Below are positions 26,494 through 34,083 of a stretch of DNA of 64,000 bases, one piece after another. The notes below the pieces were generated by a model. That model was not told the DNA's origin and ran no database searches. It saw nothing but the letters and a program-made list of their open reading frames with translations. The stretch spans positions 3,321,649 through 3,385,648 of the forward strand of contig NZ_KV917377.1 in the NCBI RefSeq assembly GCF_002019705.1, written 5' to 3'. A program made the translations under genes and the position numbers. Position 1 is the stretch's first letter. Each line of letters starts with the position of its first letter. The DNA comes from Shouchella patagoniensis (lineage in GTDB: Bacteria; Bacillota; Bacilli; Bacillales; Bacillaceae_D).

Positions 26494-26652
26494 ATGGCTG
26501 TTTTTAATCTACATCTAACTGGTCATCCTTCTATTAAAATTAAATTCCCGTCATTAACTCCTTAATTTCACACCACTAGATCTTAAAGGAACAGGAGCAA
26601 AGTGGAACAGGGTGAACGCTATAATGAAAAGAAATACGAGAGGAGGAGTTTA

Positions 26653-27362
26653 ATGAAACAATATATGAAAACGCTTACCTTCATACTGGTAGTAATTCTA
26701 GTGAGTGTGTTTCAAACAGTGATTATTTAATATGGTATAAAAATTCGCTTATCGTTTCGATTGCCAATGCAATAGGGAGTGTCATTCTAACCTCCTTAGT
26801 TGCTTATGCGTTTTCGAGGTATAAATTTATCGGACGGAAAAACGGCTTATATATCTTTTTGCTCCTACAAATGTTTCCAGTCATGATGGCTATGGTCGCG
26901 TTATACATCTTTTTAAACATGCTAGGTCTGTTAGATACGCTTTCAGGATTAATATTGATCTACCTTGGCGGACAAATACCATTTAATGCCTGGTTAGTGA
27001 AAGGTTATCTAGATACAATTCCTCGTGATTTAGACGAGGCAGCTCGAATTGATGGAGCAGGACATTTAAAAGTGTTCTGGAGTATCATTTTACCTTTAGC
27101 AAAACCAATCTTAGCAGTAGTAGCTCTATTTAACTTTATGGCACCAATGTTTGATTTCCTGCTTCCATCGATTGTGCTTTCGAGTAAAGAAAATTATACG
27201 TTAGCGGTGGGATTATTTAACTTTATTAACGATCAGTTTTCCAATAACTTTACGAGGTTTGCTGCTGGTTCTGTCTTAATCGCTTTACCGATCGCAACCG
27301 TGTATTTGTATTTACAACGCTTTTTAATATCTGGTTTAGCAGCGGGTGGGACAAAAGGCTAA
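26653..27362 (+). pseudogene. MalG-like sugar ABC permease, internally deleted
   Basis: The start (ATG 26653 after AGGAGGAG) reads MKQYMKTLTFILVVILVSVF and then stops at 26728-26730. In another frame the sequence NSDYLIWYKNSL resumes at once and runs through a normal binding-protein-dependent permease, with the EAA loop DEAARIDGAGHLKVFWSIILP and the C terminus AAGGTKG. Comparison with MalG-type permeases implies loss of roughly 50-60 codons after the first helix, together with a frame change. No partner permease, binding protein or ATPase is nearby. The downstream two thirds could be translated from ATG 26859 but would lack the first helices. Confidence 0.8.
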
Positions 27363-27488
27363 AGTAATGGTCATTTTCAAAAAATGAGGAATAGATTAGT
27401 TTTTGAAATATTTGTTTCAAGGGCGGCTGGCTGATATGCAAGTGGAGAGTGCGGTGAATTATTTTGAAGAAAAAGTAGGAGGAGAAGG

Positions 27489-27938
27489 ATGTCTGTTACC
27501 ATTAAAGATGTAGCTAAAAGGGCTAATGTCTCACCTTCAACAGTGTCACGAGTATTGTCAGACAGCAGTAAAATTAGTGATAAAACGAAAAGAAAAGTTC
27601 GTAAAACCATGGATGAATTAGGCTATCATATTAATTTTAATGCTCGTGTCCTTGTACAGAAAACAACGAAGGCGATTGGAATCGTAATGAAGCATTCTGC
27701 AAGTCAATCGATGCAAAATCCTTTTTTCCCAGAATTGTTGAGAGGAATTAGTGCCTTTTGTCATAAGAATGAATATATTATCTCATTAACAACTGGTGAA
27801 TCCAAACAGGCTATTTTTGATGAGGTAGTCAAGATGGTTCAGGGTAAAATTTCTGCAGATGTTAATGCACTTGCAGTCATGAAAGAATTAAGGGAGAGAG
27901 GGATTGCCGTTCCTGAAACGATTAGTATTATAAGTTAA
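27489..27938 (+). pseudogene. LacI-family regulator, internally truncated
   Basis: It begins as a normal LacI regulator (VTIKDVAKRANVSPSTVSRV, then the GYHINFNARVL hinge). Residues 60-115 start the effector domain, but after EVVKMVQGKI the sequence jumps to ADVNALAVMKELRERGIAVP and stops at SIIS. That piece belongs near the end of the effector domain, so about 130-150 residues are missing. With 149 codons it may still bind DNA but should not respond to sugar. A strong AGGAGGAGAAGG site precedes ATG 27489. It presumably controlled the broken maltose-type transporter. Confidence 0.8.
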
Positions 27939-27940
27939 AG

Positions 27941-28276
27941 CAGTTTAATGGGCAATGTATCCGCTTATCAATCCCAGAACCAAAGCCGAATAGTATTCAA
28001 TATGAAGAACAACTGAAAGATTATGTGAAAATCATCTTTAATAAAATTATTTAAATTGGCAATCAACCTAATGTGAAAAAAATACATATAATAATTTCTA
28101 GCCAAAGCTGCCTTCCTTTTGAGTTAGGGAAGCAATTAACGACAGATACGTATATGAAAGAATTGATAACATATCAATACTCAAGCACCTCATCTCCAGT
28201 ATATCCGTGGGGAATTTCATTTACGAGCCAAGGAGTTAAATATGTTGAATGGATGCCCCCCAAGTCACACAATTAA
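27941..28276 (+). pseudogene. Possible SAVED-domain remnant
   Basis: One frame, broken by a single TAA at 28052-28054, reads FNGQCIRLSIPEPKPNSI, LKDYVKIIFNKII, stop, then NVKKIHIIISSQSCLPFELG, ELITYQY and YPWGISF. The IHIIIS, then FELGK, then ITYQY order is what I would expect of the C-terminal part of a SAVED domain, the cyclic-nucleotide sensor of some CBASS effectors. The identification is from pattern memory only. No nuclease domain or nucleotidyltransferase gene is adjacent. Confidence 0.35.
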
Positions 28277-28314
28277 TGAATCAACATTAATATGTAATAG
28301 TATTAAGTAAAAAT

Positions 28315-28356
28315 AAAAGTGATCAGTAATACTTAAAAGTATTACTGATCACTTTT
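28315..28356. terminator. Long perfect hairpin (bidirectional terminator-like)
   Basis: A 20-bp perfect stem from AAAAGTGATCAGTAATACTT with a two-base loop, with A-rich and T-rich flanks on either side. It separates the sugar-gene debris from the toxin island. The following stretch to 28603 (about 250 bases) contains nothing I can identify. Confidence 0.8.
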
Positions 28357-28603
28357 ATTATAATCCACAATTCAAGCGCCTTCCTTTTTAAGCTTGCTTG
28401 TACATGTGTGTATACTGATTGATTTAACGGATTTAATATAGATATCTTACCCACCTACTTTCTTTTTTAAAATTGTAGCACAATGAAATATGTATTTCAC
28501 AGAGGGTTATATTTACGACTAGAAGCGAATGTGAGGGTAAGTACAAGTCTAAATGCAATTTTGAGTCCGGAATTCAAGTAATCCATTCCTAACAAATAAA
28601 AAA

Positions 28604-28895
28604 GCCGCACTATATTACGTCCCGCCTCTTGATACACATATGAGGAAGTCTATGCCTGCATCATCTAGAGCTGATTTACCTAAATTATCGAACCCTGTTA
28701 AGCCCCTGAACAAGTGCACAAAGGGGCGCATATATTAAACTTTATATTGATACTTATGGTGATCCAAAAAGAGATTGGGGCGGTTGGGAACCACGTTATT
28801 CCAAGAGCTTATGGAGGCAACCATGCGTTGGGTAATCTTTTCCATTAATAAGATCTGAACATCACAAAGTTACTGCTTGGTGGAATAGTTATTAA
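28604..28895 (+). pseudogene. Orphan polymorphic-toxin C-terminal tip, frameshifted
   Basis: The frames read in turn PPLDTHMRKSMPASSRADLP, LYIDTYGDPKRDWGGWEPRY, IPRAYGGNHALGNLF and SEHHKVTAWWNSY, with a stop at 28893-28895. These join into a single toxin-tip sequence of about 95 residues with at least two frame breaks. The next gene is an SMI1/KNR4 immunity protein whose ribosome site begins two bases after the stop, which is the usual toxin-tip/immunity arrangement. No delivery domain precedes it. The toxin class is not recognised. Confidence 0.6.
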
Positions 28896-28916
28896 GAAGG
28901 AGGTTTATTATTACAA

Positions 28917-29507
28917 ATGAATCCCATGGCTGATCTATTGACATCATTCAAATCAACTTTAGACAATAATGGGTATGTTAACACTTTTCAGTATGATGAC
29001 ATGACATTGGCTACTACTTGTAACGAGTTTAACGAAGCAATTGACACTCAATCTCTTGAAAAACTGGTTCAGAGCTTTCCTTCAATTCCGAGTGAGTATA
29101 TTGAGTTTTTGAGAATCAATAACGGCGCAAAACTCTTTGAATATTACTCAATAGAATTGAATATGAATATAGGTGGTGGTTGCTACCTATATAGCGATAG
29201 AGAAATCTTTGATCATAATAAGAATTCTCAAATAGATTCATATCTCATAATTGGCTCTCTGTTAGATGGCTGTTTGCTGTTGGTAAGAAGAGATGTGAAG
29301 CCGAATGATACTCATTTCCAAAACACGCTATTGTTAATGGATGATGGCGGAGGCGTTAGTGAGCTTAAGATGGATTTTTTAATGTTCCTTCACAGGTATT
29401 TAACAGCGCAAGGAGCGAGCTTTTGGGAATGGCATAACCAATCTATGGAGAAATATTATGAGGATTTGAAGAAAAAGACAGATCAAGGTGGGGCCCCTCG
29501 CTTTTAG
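28917..29507 (+). CDS. SMI1/KNR4 (SUKH) family immunity protein
   Basis: A 196-residue SUKH-fold protein. The core includes SLEKLVQSFPSIPSEYIEFL followed by INNGAKLF, the usual helix-turn of the family, then YSDREIF, SYLIIGSLLDGC and LLLMDDGGG. Such proteins neutralise nuclease and other toxins of contact-dependent systems. ATG 28917 follows AAGGAGG at 28897-28903 with a rather long gap of 13 bases, and no start lies closer. It is directly behind the broken toxin tip, so it is probably kept as an orphan immunity gene. Confidence 0.85.
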   Translation: MNPMADLLTSFKSTLDNNGYVNTFQYDDMTLATTCNEFNEAIDTQSLEKLVQSFPSIPSEYIEFLRINNGAKLFEYYSIELNMNIGGGCYLYSDREIFDHNKNSQIDSYLIIGSLLDGCLLLVRRDVKPNDTHFQNTLLLMDDGGGVSELKMDFLMFLHRYLTAQGASFWEWHNQSMEKYYEDLKKKTDQGGAPRF

Positions 29508-29619
29508 TAGATTAATTTTCTCAAGGGTTGTTGGACTGGGGTGTTTAGTGTTTATATCGGTCATAATGGAACGAGGTGTTACGATTTTTAAGTCTAAAGT
29601 AAGCATAATAATTCAAAAA

Positions 29620-29645
29620 CACGCTGGATGTTTAATCCAACGTGT
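29620..29645 (-). terminator. Terminator of the HhH lipoprotein gene
   Basis: ACACGCTGGAT pairs with ATCCAACGTGT (one mismatch). Read on the minus strand it is followed by TTTTTG, ten bases beyond the minus-strand stop. Confidence 0.7.
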
Positions 29646-29654
29646 CTTTGAAAC

Positions 29655-30395
29655 CTAATCAAAACAAACAATTCCCTGATTCTCGATTGCTTGAGCGCGT
29701 GCATCGGCAATGCCACTAATTCGTTTCATATCGCTATATGAAGAGAATGGTCTGAGCTGAATGATTTGTGCAGCTCGGTCTGGACCAATTTCGTAAATTG
29801 CTTGCAACTCTGATTCCGAAGCACTGTTAATCTTAACAGAACCAGCAGCACAGCTATCGCTAGATTCACTTTCAGTTGAACTTGAACTAGATTCGGATGC
29901 TGAAGCTATGTTCGCTTCGGCTTTAGCTGTTTCTAAGTCTTCATTTAGCGCTGAGACTTCATCTTCCAAGTTAGAGATTTTGTTGTCTTTCTCTGAAAGG
30001 TTATCGTCTTTTTCAGTGATTTTTTCGTTTAAGGAAGAAAGTTCTTTTTCATATTCTTCTTCTAATTCTTGTTGTACTTCATCACGAAAGTTTGTTTTCA
30101 TTGTATCAAGTTGTTCTTCAAGATCTTCAATATGTACAGTTAGTTCGTCAATCTCGGCTTCTTTTTCTTTAACGGTTTCTTCTAGCTCTTCAATTAAGGT
30201 ATTTGCTTCTTCGAGTTCGTTGTCCGCTGCCGTTGCCTGCTCTCCATCAGAGCAACCAGATAGAATACTTACAATAAACAAAAGTGAAAGAGCTAAAAAA
30301 GGTGCTTTCCTAATTGTAAATGCATTTTTTCTGAGGCTTAAGCCAAGAAGTAATGTTGCTGTAAAGATAATAAATGATAATATTAACAAGTTCAT
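29655..30395 (-). CDS. Coiled-coil membrane protein/lipoprotein with C-terminal ComEA-like HhH domain
   Basis: A 246-residue protein. It has an N-terminal membrane helix (2-20) and a second hydrophobic stretch (31-47) ending in SILSGC, which looks like a lipobox with Cys 48. An acidic coiled coil (about 58-160) and a Ser-rich linker follow. The last 60 residues are a helix-hairpin-helix domain (KINSASESELQAIYEIGPDR, then AAQIIQLRPF) of the ComEA type. ComEA-type domains bind DNA, so a surface DNA-binding role is possible. A lipobox this far from the start is odd, and two membrane helices are the alternative. ATG 30395 follows GGGAGG. Its neighbours are toxin and nuclease genes on the other strand. 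Confidence 0.75.
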   Translation of the reverse strand: MNLLILSFIIFTATLLLGLSLRKNAFTIRKAPFLALSLLFIVSILSGCSDGEQATAADNELEEANTLIEELEETVKEKEAEIDELTVHIEDLEEQLDTMKTNFRDEVQQELEEEYEKELSSLNEKITEKDDNLSEKDNKISNLEDEVSALNEDLETAKAEANIASASESSSSSTESESSDSCAAGSVKINSASESELQAIYEIGPDRAAQIIQLRPFSSYSDMKRISGIADARAQAIENQGIVCFD

Positions 30396-30554
30396 ACAAA
30401 ACCTCCCAATTCATTAATATGATATAATCATACTAATATTAAAGCCCTATGTCACGATTAATTTCATTAATTATAAATTAACAGAAGTTCGTGCCTATTT
30501 TTTTGCTCTGAAATTTAACGGAAAGCTAAAAAAAGTAGGAGGAGAGTCATTGTT

Positions 30555-31751
30555 ATGGAACAAACTTATTTTGAATTGAAATACGGAGTTCAAGTATCTA
30601 ATGAAAAAATTAGTCAGCTTTTCAAATGTTCTAATCAGGGTGGCATGAGACGTTCTCTTAAAACAAATTCGTTAATTCTAATTTCTGATAAAACAAAACT
30701 ATACCATGATCGTGAAGAAGAAAAGATTTTCTATTACACCGGCATGGGGAAGAAAGGTAATCAAAGTCTGCATTTTCAACAAAATAAGACACTAGCGGAA
30801 TCGCAGACAAATGGTGTGGACATTCATCTATTCGTGGCCTATAAAAAAAGGATTTATACATATAAAGGTCAATATGAGTTAGTTGAGGATCCATATCAAG
30901 AAGAGCAAAAGGATGAGGATGGAAACGTGAGGCAGGTGTGGATTTTTCCTTTAAGAAGGAGAGTGGATCAAAGTAAAGAAAGTCACACAGTCTATCAGCT
31001 AACAAACGAAAAGAAAGAGAAACAAGATACGTGGGACTTAATCGGGAAATTGGCTGTGAAAGAAGTTGACCACTCAGCTCTTACATATGGAGAGACGGTG
31101 ATACCTAAACGAATCAGACCGTTTTTTGACTCAAAAGATTTAAAACAAGGTAAAGAAAGAGCAATCAAGCTACAAGTGGGAACACAAACATTTATCGCAA
31201 AAGTTCGAGTCGATTCACAGCTTTCAGCGCGGTATAAGATGAGGTGGGAGACCGCCTTTACTCAATTATTAAATGAATCTAGTATTGAAGATGAAGGGAA
31301 TAAGCTTAAAATTGTATTTTTAAAACAACAAGATGATATATATTGGATAAATCTATCAATGATAGAATCAAATGTGATTGAAGCGGATACAATCGCTGAA
31401 GAAATTGAAGAGTATGGAGCACAGACAGAAGGTGCTGTGGTCACTTATTACGGCAAGCGTTATGAGCGTGACTCATATAATCGAGAGCTAGCAATTCGAA
31501 TACACGGCTCAACTTGCGTGGCGTGTCATTTCAATTATGAAGAAATGTACGGTCCAAGAGGAAAAGATTACATAGAAATCCATCACAAAAAGCCGCTTAG
31601 TACCATAGGTGGAGAAACGGAAATTGATCCAAAAAAAGATTTAGTTCCGCTCTGTGCAAACTGTCACCGAATGATTCATCGGCGCAAAGATGAAGTGTTA
31701 AGTGTAGAAGAGTTGAGAGAGATGATTAAAAAGTATAAATCAAAGAAATAA
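30555..31751 (+). CDS. HNH endonuclease with N-terminal SRA/ScoMcrA-like domain
   Basis: A 398-residue protein. Residues 10-150 hold a domain recalling the modified-DNA-binding heads of McrA-like enzymes: QGGMRRSL, TNSLILISD, IFYYTGMG, then VWIFPLRR. The C-terminal 90 residues form a Zn-containing HNH nuclease, with CVACHF, YIEIHHKKPLS and LVPLCANCHRMIHR. This layout suggests a modification-dependent restriction endonuclease without a partner methylase. ATG 30555 follows AGTAGGAGGAG. The domain assignment of the N-terminal part is from memory of the motif order; the HNH part is clear. It stands near a NucS-like nuclease gene. Confidence 0.82.
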   Translation: MEQTYFELKYGVQVSNEKISQLFKCSNQGGMRRSLKTNSLILISDKTKLYHDREEEKIFYYTGMGKKGNQSLHFQQNKTLAESQTNGVDIHLFVAYKKRIYTYKGQYELVEDPYQEEQKDEDGNVRQVWIFPLRRRVDQSKESHTVYQLTNEKKEKQDTWDLIGKLAVKEVDHSALTYGETVIPKRIRPFFDSKDLKQGKERAIKLQVGTQTFIAKVRVDSQLSARYKMRWETAFTQLLNESSIEDEGNKLKIVFLKQQDDIYWINLSMIESNVIEADTIAEEIEEYGAQTEGAVVTYYGKRYERDSYNRELAIRIHGSTCVACHFNYEEMYGPRGKDYIEIHHKKPLSTIGGETEIDPKKDLVPLCANCHRMIHRRKDEVLSVEELREMIKKYKSKK

Positions 31752-31874
31752 TATATGTCGTTTACTTAAAGCGAGATATTTGCGCAAAATAATTTGCATT
31801 TTTATATGGAGTTTTCTTTTTTGATAAATGAGCACTTCGAGATTTGTACGTTTAAGCGTACGACCCTCACCCTT

Positions 31875-31909
31875 AATCTCGTTTACAATCAAGTAAACGA
31901 GATTTTTTA
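31875..31909 (+). terminator. Hairpin terminator between the HNH and IMPase-like genes
   Basis: A 12-bp perfect stem (AATCTCGTTTAC and its complement) with a six-base loop and a T tract. It ends 15 bases before the next ATG. Confidence 0.75.
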
Positions 31910-31922
31910 ATGAGGTGATCCC

Positions 31923-32606
31923 ATGCAAACCCGCCAACAGCTAATTTCCAGCCTTCTCACCGAAGCTGCTTATTCCATCAGCACTGCGCCCAGCTCAAAT
32001 ATAGTCAAGTCAGTGCAATCCAAAGTCTACACGCTTCTTCACCAAAGAATTCACACCGCATACCCATCTGACATCCTCTGCTTTCCACACCAAGACACCC
32101 CAACCAGCAGCAAATATCCAATCTGGCTCATTACATTAGATCCCTTCCATCATGAGCAAGCCCACCAATCTCATTGCTTTTCCATATCCATCGCAATCGC
32201 ACAATGCGGAGAACTTCATTGTGGCTTCGTCTACGATGTGTCCGCAAACAAGCTTTATCATGCTAAAAAAGGGCAAGGTGCTTATCTCAATGAAGAGCTT
32301 TTATATCGCGAGGAGATCATACCGTTAAATGAAGCGAAAGTGCGTATTGATTCGCCCTTCGTTAGGGATTCGCAACCAAGGAAACCTGCGTATGTTCAAA
32401 TTGCTAGCAACAGTTTTCCTACCGCATTAGAAATTTGTCATGTAGTGGAAGGGGAGACGGACCTTTATCTCACAATGTCGCAGTCACCCCATGCTTTTGC
32501 TGCCGCGAGTTTAATTGCACAAGAAGCAGGGATAAGACTAATGACAATGGAGGGTGAGAAAGTAGACTGGAGCAAAAGATCGAGTCTTTGGTGTGGGGTG
32601 GTGTAA
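31923..32606 (+). CDS. Inositol-monophosphatase-like protein lacking metal-site motifs
   Basis: A 227-residue protein with the overall pattern of inositol monophosphatases (WLITLDP, then FSISIAIAQCGELHCGFVYD, then AKKGQGAYLNEE). The metal-binding DP-I-D-G-T motif of the family is replaced by DPFHHEQ from Asp 73. The late W-D-x-A-A motif is replaced by SPHAFAAASLIAQEAG, which lacks the Asp. Active enzymes need both, so this is probably a non-catalytic member or one with changed chemistry. The frame is intact with a good start (GAGGTGATCCC before ATG), so it is not simply a decayed gene. Confidence 0.7.
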   Translation: MQTRQQLISSLLTEAAYSISTAPSSNIVKSVQSKVYTLLHQRIHTAYPSDILCFPHQDTPTSSKYPIWLITLDPFHHEQAHQSHCFSISIAIAQCGELHCGFVYDVSANKLYHAKKGQGAYLNEELLYREEIIPLNEAKVRIDSPFVRDSQPRKPAYVQIASNSFPTALEICHVVEGETDLYLTMSQSPHAFAAASLIAQEAGIRLMTMEGEKVDWSKRSSLWCGVV

Positions 32607-32788
32607 CTTATCTAGGTATAACTTTCAATGCGACTATTCGTTTAATTAAACATTTGATTAATTCTTTAAATCTCGCAAATTCACGAATCTTTTCATGTAA
32701 ACTAATACTAAAATACAATAATTAATAGATAGAATGAACCGACTGAAGAGATAGGACATCTACATAAAATAAAACAAAGAGGTGCCCC

Positions 32789-33865
32789 ATGCCAATTGAA
32801 ATGTCGATATGGAAAGTAAATGATACGATTACGAAACTAGACTATGAACGAATTGAATCTGAACAGAAATTGGAAGAGACGCTTGTAGAGGATTTCTCCA
32901 TTATTTCAGATAGTCTGTTAGTCATTGGTAGTCAGGTGAAGACGACTTTTAATAAACGAATTGATATTTTGGCGATTGATGAACTAGGTAATTTAAGTAT
33001 TGTTGAGTTGAAAAGAGACAAGACGCCGCGAGAGGTTGTTGCTCAAGCCATTGATTATGCTTCGTGGGTTCAAGACCTGACACTAGAGGATATCCACCAT
33101 ATCTATGAGAAATGTTTTGACCGTGATTTGGAAAGCGCATTTCAAGAGAAATTTGGTTATGTGCTTCCAGAGGAAGTAAATGTGAATCATGATATTTTAA
33201 TTGTTTGTACCGAGTTGGACCTTGAAACAGAGCGAATCCTCAATTATCTGTCCTCCAATTATGGGGTGCCCATCAATGCAGTATTCTTTAAGTTTTTTAA
33301 AGACAATGGAAATGAATATTTGTCTCGTAGTTGGTTAATTGATCCATCGATTGTTGAAGAAAAAACCTCGAACAGCGCGACAGAGGGGAAAAAAGAGAAG
33401 TGGAATGGGCGAGATTTTATCTTTAATTTTCAGAGCGATGAGGATTGTAGAAGCTGGGAGGATGCGGTGAAGTATGGATTCGTTTCTGCTGGGAATGGAA
33501 GTTGGTATACAAGAACAATAAAAAATCTTAAAGCGGGACATCGTATTTTTGTTTATATGCCATCAAGAGGATTTTTAGGGGTGGGCATTGTTAGACATGA
33601 ATACCAGCTGATGAAAAATGCGCAAGTTCATTTTGACGGAAAGCAGCAGTTTTTAAAAGACTTAAAGCTTAAAGCTTCTAGAATGGCTCATGACATTGAT
33701 GACGAAGAGCGATGCGAGTATGTTGTTCCGGTTGAGTGGATCAACACGCTCCCGGTTTCTGAAGCGTACCAATTCAAAGGAGTTCGGGCAAACCAAAATA
33801 CGGTTTTTAAATTGCGCCATCAATTTACACAAGAGAAGTTAGAGGAACGTTTTGATTTGATGTAG
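32789..33865 (+). CDS. NucS/DUF91-like nuclease with C-terminal PUA/EVE-like domain
   Basis: A 358-residue protein. The N-terminal half carries a restriction-endonuclease fold with D59 (DILAIDELGN) and E73-x-K75 (IVELKRDK), the PD-(D/E)xK catalytic set, followed by a REVVAQAIDYASWV helix as in NucS-like proteins. From about 215 a second domain (WEDAVKYGFVSAGN, GHRIFVYMPSRGFLGVGIV) resembles EVE/PUA-type modified-base readers. A DNA repair or anti-phage nuclease role is likely. ATG 32789 follows AGAGGTGCC. It stands as a single gene between the IMPase-like gene and the LXG toxin. Confidence 0.8.
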   Translation: MPIEMSIWKVNDTITKLDYERIESEQKLEETLVEDFSIISDSLLVIGSQVKTTFNKRIDILAIDELGNLSIVELKRDKTPREVVAQAIDYASWVQDLTLEDIHHIYEKCFDRDLESAFQEKFGYVLPEEVNVNHDILIVCTELDLETERILNYLSSNYGVPINAVFFKFFKDNGNEYLSRSWLIDPSIVEEKTSNSATEGKKEKWNGRDFIFNFQSDEDCRSWEDAVKYGFVSAGNGSWYTRTIKNLKAGHRIFVYMPSRGFLGVGIVRHEYQLMKNAQVHFDGKQQFLKDLKLKASRMAHDIDDEERCEYVVPVEWINTLPVSEAYQFKGVRANQNTVFKLRHQFTQEKLEERFDLM

Positions 33866-34083
33866 AGATTGATTGATTATTTAACTTAGCTTAAATGTTG
33901 AGTAATTCCAAGGATCGTATTATCTACGCAACACATCGCTAGACTCTTTCTCTTAAGTCCTATAAACTGGAAATCATTACATGGAATATGAAGGTGAATG
34001 TTGCTTTTTTTGAGAGATGGAAGTTTGACTATTTTAAAATGAAAAGTTTCATGTACCTATACCAGTTGAAAGGATACGAATGG

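Noticed and set aside
29908-30417. A long plus-strand frame opposite the HhH lipoprotein gene
   Set aside because: Ser/Phe-rich mirror of the coiled-coil coding strand; the minus-strand frame has the ribosome site, membrane segment and HhH domain.
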